Source: CAZJAH01 sp964544155 (GTDB lineage: Bacteria; Bacteroidota; Ignavibacteria; Kapaibacteriales; UBA2268). Taken from it: a stretch of DNA of 16,387 nucleotides. Shown one piece after another: positions 13,821 through 16,387 of the stretch. The notes beneath the pieces were generated by a model, which searched no databases, was not told the DNA's origin, and saw only the letters and a program-made list of their open reading frames with translations. Position numbers and translations under genes: made by a program. The stretch is taken from contig CAZJAH010000055.1 of assembly GCA_964544155.1 (NCBI GenBank), forward strand, positions 1 to 16,387. The letters run 5' to 3'. Numbering within the stretch: the stretch's first letter is position 1; every line of letters begins with the position of its first letter.

Positions 13821-16151
13821 ATGAGAACATTTTTACTATTTTTTGTTTTGATCGTTTCCAGCTCATCAATTTTTGCGCAGGAATATTCACATCAATGGAT
13901 AGAACAAGAAATTGATGATTCTTTTACGAATATACAATTTCTGGATGTTTTTTTCCTTCCCGGCGATAGTTCCAACTACGGCTGGGTCTGCGGTTTTGAA
14001 GGGTCTGTACTCAGAACCACTGACGGGGGAGACACATGGCTGGGAGTAAAGATTACAGGAGTAAACCAGCTCGAGAGCATTAGCTTCGCGAATAAGGATG
14101 TCGGCTATACCTCCGGGGATGATTATATATTTAAATCAACTGATGGCGGTAGAACATGGTCACTGGTTTTCAATGGTTATGAGCAAAACGGCCTTTGGGG
14201 TAATTACTTTATTGATGAAATAAATGGCTTTGTGATCGGCGGCGGCTGCGATACTAATAATCAGGGCTACAATCAGTATTTCTTTAAAACCACTGACGGC
14301 GGCAATACATGGCATACTTATAAAGAAAGAGTACCAAATAGCGGATTAACAGACCTTATTGTATATGATCCTGACGGTTTGGGCTATGCCGCAGGCAGCG
14401 GACATATCTGGAGAACTTTAAACGGCGGCTTAACCTGGGAGATTTTCCGGGTGCTGCCTCATTCCAAATGGCATGAAGAGCTGGCGATCGATAATAATTC
14501 TATCCTGTTGCCAATTTCAGGCTCTTATTGCATAGGAGGGTATAATAACGGCGGTGTAATGTTCTCGACTGATATGGGAAATACCTGGGCAGTAAAAGAC
14601 CTGGGAATTCCCTGCTTTGGTACATATTTAAAAAACGACAGCACGGGATGGGTGGTCGGTAACAATGAATCTGTATATTACACTTCTGACGCCGGCCAAA
14701 CATGGGAGCTGCGCAATTGCGGCATCAGGCCAAAATCCAGGCCCACTGGCCTTCACACACACCTTGATGATATTTACTTTGTAGATGATACTACAGGCTG
14801 GGTTGTCGGCGAAGGAATTTATAAATATGACAGGTTTATAAAAAATAAAGTTGAAATTACAGCCAGGGGTGAGCTGCATTGCGAGGGTGATACCGTCTCA
14901 CTTAGCGCCAATGAGGGGTGGAAAAATTACGAATGGTCAACCGGGGATACTACAAGAATTATTAAAGTTACTAGGCCCGGTGATTACCACTTGATTGCAC
15001 GGAATTCACTTTGTGATTATAATATATCCGACACAATATCATTAAAGGTAGAAGACTTTAGCGAAAGGCCGGAAATTAATATCGTTGAAGAACCAATAGG
15101 AGTTCATTGCGAAGGCGATACCGTTACTCTGGCCGTTTATGAAGATTTTGATAATATTTCCTGGAGTACAGGTGAAACCGGTAAAACAATACAGGTAACT
15201 GAATCCGGCAACTATACAGCTACCATAATAGATCCTTCAGGATGCGAATGGAAAGAAAGCTACTCAGTTTATATATCCCGGCTACCCGAAATTGAAATCA
15301 ACTCTGATTCTGACACCATTCTTTGCGAAGGCAATTTTATCACTTTATCCGCTAATGAAGGATTCCATAGGTACGAATGGTATGATGAAAATACCGGAAA
15401 TATAATCAGCACCGGCAGAGTGGCTTCCATAACGGATTCAGGCACTTACTACGCGGTTGGTTATAATCAGGAGGGATGCAGCGATATTTCGGAATCAAGA
15501 TTCATAGAATTAATTAACGATTCTAACCGCCTTGCGATGAGCATTGAGGAGCCTGACAAATTAGATTTCGGTATTACAGGACATCAAGAGATGGAATGTC
15601 GGGAGCTGTCTTTAACAAATACAGGCCAGGAAGAATTTGTTATCAATAATGTATTTATAATGAAAAATGTAAGCTTTTCCGCGCCCAAAAGTAAATTTCC
15701 GGTTATACTCGGCCCGGGTGAGACAAAAACCATGCTTGTCTGTTATTCACCGCGTGAATACGACATTGAAAGGGATACTCTCATTATTAATGATATTTGC
15801 AAGCAAAGAATAGTGCCCCTGCAGGGTGAATTTTCTCCGATCAAAGTCGATGATGTTTCCAGATGCGGCATACCTATAAGCTTTTCATCTCATGATATCC
15901 ACCATTTCGCGGTTTCGGCCATGGTGTACCCTAATCCGGCTGACGATAATATTACTATCGAGCCAAGGGATTTTTCTTCAAAGGAACTAAAAGTTGAAAT
16001 AATTAATTCTTTGGGGCAAATAAGCTATGAGCAAAGTATCAGCGCGGCCGGAAAGAGCTCAATAAATCTTGAATCCCTGAGCAGAGGCAGCTATTTTATA
16101 AGGATAATCGATGATCTGGGCTATTTGATAGTGCCCCTGACTATTGAATAG
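13821..16151 (+). CDS. Type IX-secreted Asp-box / Ig-like repeat protein
   Basis: A 776-residue secreted protein. It has a Sec signal (MRTFLLFFVLIVSSSSIFAQ, cleavage likely after A19 or Q20) and six Asp-box/BNR-like repeats of the form S/T-x-D-G-G-x-T-W at 66-73, 106-113, 157-164, 199-206, 249-256 and 288-295, which form a Ycf48/sortilin-like beta-propeller. Three Ig/PKD-like modules follow (about 343-410, 420-487, 490-563), each opening with a 'CEGD/N' motif and holding YEWST- or ISWST-like strands. Next are an ASH/Hydin-like module (about 575-670, LDFGITGHQEMECRELSLTNTG) and a type A Por sorting domain (about 697-776, VYPNPADDNITI to the C-terminus). The latter directs export by the type IX system and attachment to or release from the surface. 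Ligand or enzyme activity is unknown. There is no Shine-Dalgarno sequence; it is transcribed divergently from dnaA. Confidence 0.92.
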   Translation: MRTFLLFFVLIVSSSSIFAQEYSHQWIEQEIDDSFTNIQFLDVFFLPGDSSNYGWVCGFEGSVLRTTDGGDTWLGVKITGVNQLESISFANKDVGYTSGDDYIFKSTDGGRTWSLVFNGYEQNGLWGNYFIDEINGFVIGGGCDTNNQGYNQYFFKTTDGGNTWHTYKERVPNSGLTDLIVYDPDGLGYAAGSGHIWRTLNGGLTWEIFRVLPHSKWHEELAIDNNSILLPISGSYCIGGYNNGGVMFSTDMGNTWAVKDLGIPCFGTYLKNDSTGWVVGNNESVYYTSDAGQTWELRNCGIRPKSRPTGLHTHLDDIYFVDDTTGWVVGEGIYKYDRFIKNKVEITARGELHCEGDTVSLSANEGWKNYEWSTGDTTRIIKVTRPGDYHLIARNSLCDYNISDTISLKVEDFSERPEINIVEEPIGVHCEGDTVTLAVYEDFDNISWSTGETGKTIQVTESGNYTATIIDPSGCEWKESYSVYISRLPEIEINSDSDTILCEGNFITLSANEGFHRYEWYDENTGNIISTGRVASITDSGTYYAVGYNQEGCSDISESRFIELINDSNRLAMSIEEPDKLDFGITGHQEMECRELSLTNTGQEEFVINNVFIMKNVSFSAPKSKFPVILGPGETKTMLVCYSPREYDIERDTLIINDICKQRIVPLQGEFSPIKVDDVSRCGIPISFSSHDIHHFAVSAMVYPNPADDNITIEPRDFSSKELKVEIINSLGQISYEQSISAAGKSSINLESLSRGSYFIRIIDDLGYLIVPLTIE

Positions 16152-16164
16152 CAATATAAATAAT

Positions 16165-16191
16165 AAAAAAAGCCGCCAGTAAATGACGGCT
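16165..16191 (-). terminator. Terminator of the tRNA-Thr gene
   Basis: On the minus strand AGCCGTCA pairs with TGGCGGCT (8 pairs, one G-U) around TTTAC, then TTTTTTT-ATT follows. It begins 6 bases behind the tRNA 3' end. T-tracts are absent on the plus side, so it serves the minus strand mainly. Confidence 0.88.
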
Positions 16192-16196
16192 GTTTG

Positions 16197-16269
16197 AGCC
16201 ACCTGTCGGACTCGAACCAACGACCTGCTGATTACAAATCAGCTGCTCTACCAACTGAGCTAAGGTGGC
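16197..16269 (-). tRNA. tRNA-Thr (anticodon UGU)
   Basis: A 73-base cloverleaf: acceptor GCCACCT with AGGTGGC, D-arm GCTC with GAGC around AGTTGGTA, anticodon arm GCTGA-TTTGTAA-TCAGC with TGT at the centre of the loop, a 5-base variable region, and T-arm GTTGG-TTCGAGT-CCGAC. The discriminator base is U, as is usual for some Thr tRNAs. CCA is not encoded and must be added after transcription. It reads ACA codons, and other ACN codons by wobble. It stands alone with its own promoter and terminator. Confidence 0.96.
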
Positions 16270-16285
16270 ACTCGTTCAGCGGATA

Positions 16286-16316
16286 CAAAAATAACACATT
16301 TTCAATTAATGCCAAA
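16286..16316 (-). promoter_or_regulatory. Bacteroidota-type promoter of the tRNA-Thr gene
   Basis: On the minus strand TTTG (16316-16313), exactly 19 bases, then TATTTTTG (16293-16286): a full match to the TTTG-N19-TAnnTTTG promoter described for Bacteroidota. It ends 16 bases before the tRNA, leaving a leader of about 10 bases. Confidence 0.75.
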
Positions 16317-16328
16317 CACTATTTTAGT

Positions 16329-16387
16329 TTTTTCAGAATAATTCCACAATTTTTCAGAATAATTCCACAATTTTTCAGAATAATTCC
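16329..16387. repeat. 21-bp tandem repeat, nearly three copies, cut by window end
   Basis: The unit TTTTTCAGAATAATTCCACA plus A recurs at exact 21-base spacing (the C of CAG at 16334, 16355 and 16376); the third copy is cut off by the window end. Each unit contains the dyad GAAT-A-ATTC, so the dyads lie on the same face of the helix, two turns apart. The array may continue. It lies upstream of the tRNA promoter. Confidence 0.93.

Noticed and set aside
16329..16387. CRISPR array
   Set aside because: Units follow each other directly with no variable spacers, and no cas gene is present.

Overview
The window looks like chromosome from a member of the Bacteroidota/Ignavibacteria/Chlorobi assemblage. 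Direct signs are a large secreted protein ending in a type IX secretion (Por) sorting domain, and promoters of the TTTG-N19-TAnnTTTG type, clearest ahead of the tRNA. Some genes have good Shine-Dalgarno sequences (prfB, fprA, the gene after prfB) and others have none. That mix suggests an Ignavibacteria- or Kapabacteria-like lineage rather than a gut Bacteroides, but this placement is inference. The gene content is housekeeping and core metabolism. I see no phage, insertion sequence, CRISPR array or defence island.

Layout. Ten of the eleven protein genes are on the minus strand and read leftward from dnaA. From right to left they are: dnaA (TTG start); a membrane-anchored HdrD-like iron-sulfur oxidoreductase; an O-methyltransferase-fold protein; a compact run of fprA (flavodiiron protein), a glycosyltransferase, an EamA transporter, prfB (with its programmed +1 frameshift) and an unrecognised lipoprotein; then hutI with a leucine-rich-repeat lipoprotein; and last a YdeI/OmdA-family protein. 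Right of dnaA, after a 571-base AT-rich gap, a large type IX-exported Asp-box/Ig-like protein reads rightward. A solitary tRNA-Thr(UGU) with its own promoter and terminator reads leftward behind it. The window ends inside a 21-bp tandem repeat.

How the genes relate. fprA to the lipoprotein are spaced 0 to 56 bases apart and probably form one transcript. The glycosyltransferase and transporter touch (TAAATG), and prfB and the lipoprotein are translationally coupled. There is no single pathway: oxygen/NO detoxification (FprA), electron transfer to quinone (Fe-S protein), translation termination (RF2), replication initiation (DnaA) and histidine catabolism (HutI) are side by side. Cell-surface proteins are the other theme: two lipoproteins and one secreted multidomain protein.

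The least explained material is between genes. It includes a possible plus-strand small RNA at about 600-775, competing hairpins right after the dnaA stop codon, an identical 10-mer (ATTATTAAAA) in four gene leaders and nowhere else that I found, a long bulged palindrome before the methyltransferase gene, and the dyad-containing 21-bp repeats at the right edge. None of these amounts to a demonstrated new system; each is a testable lead.
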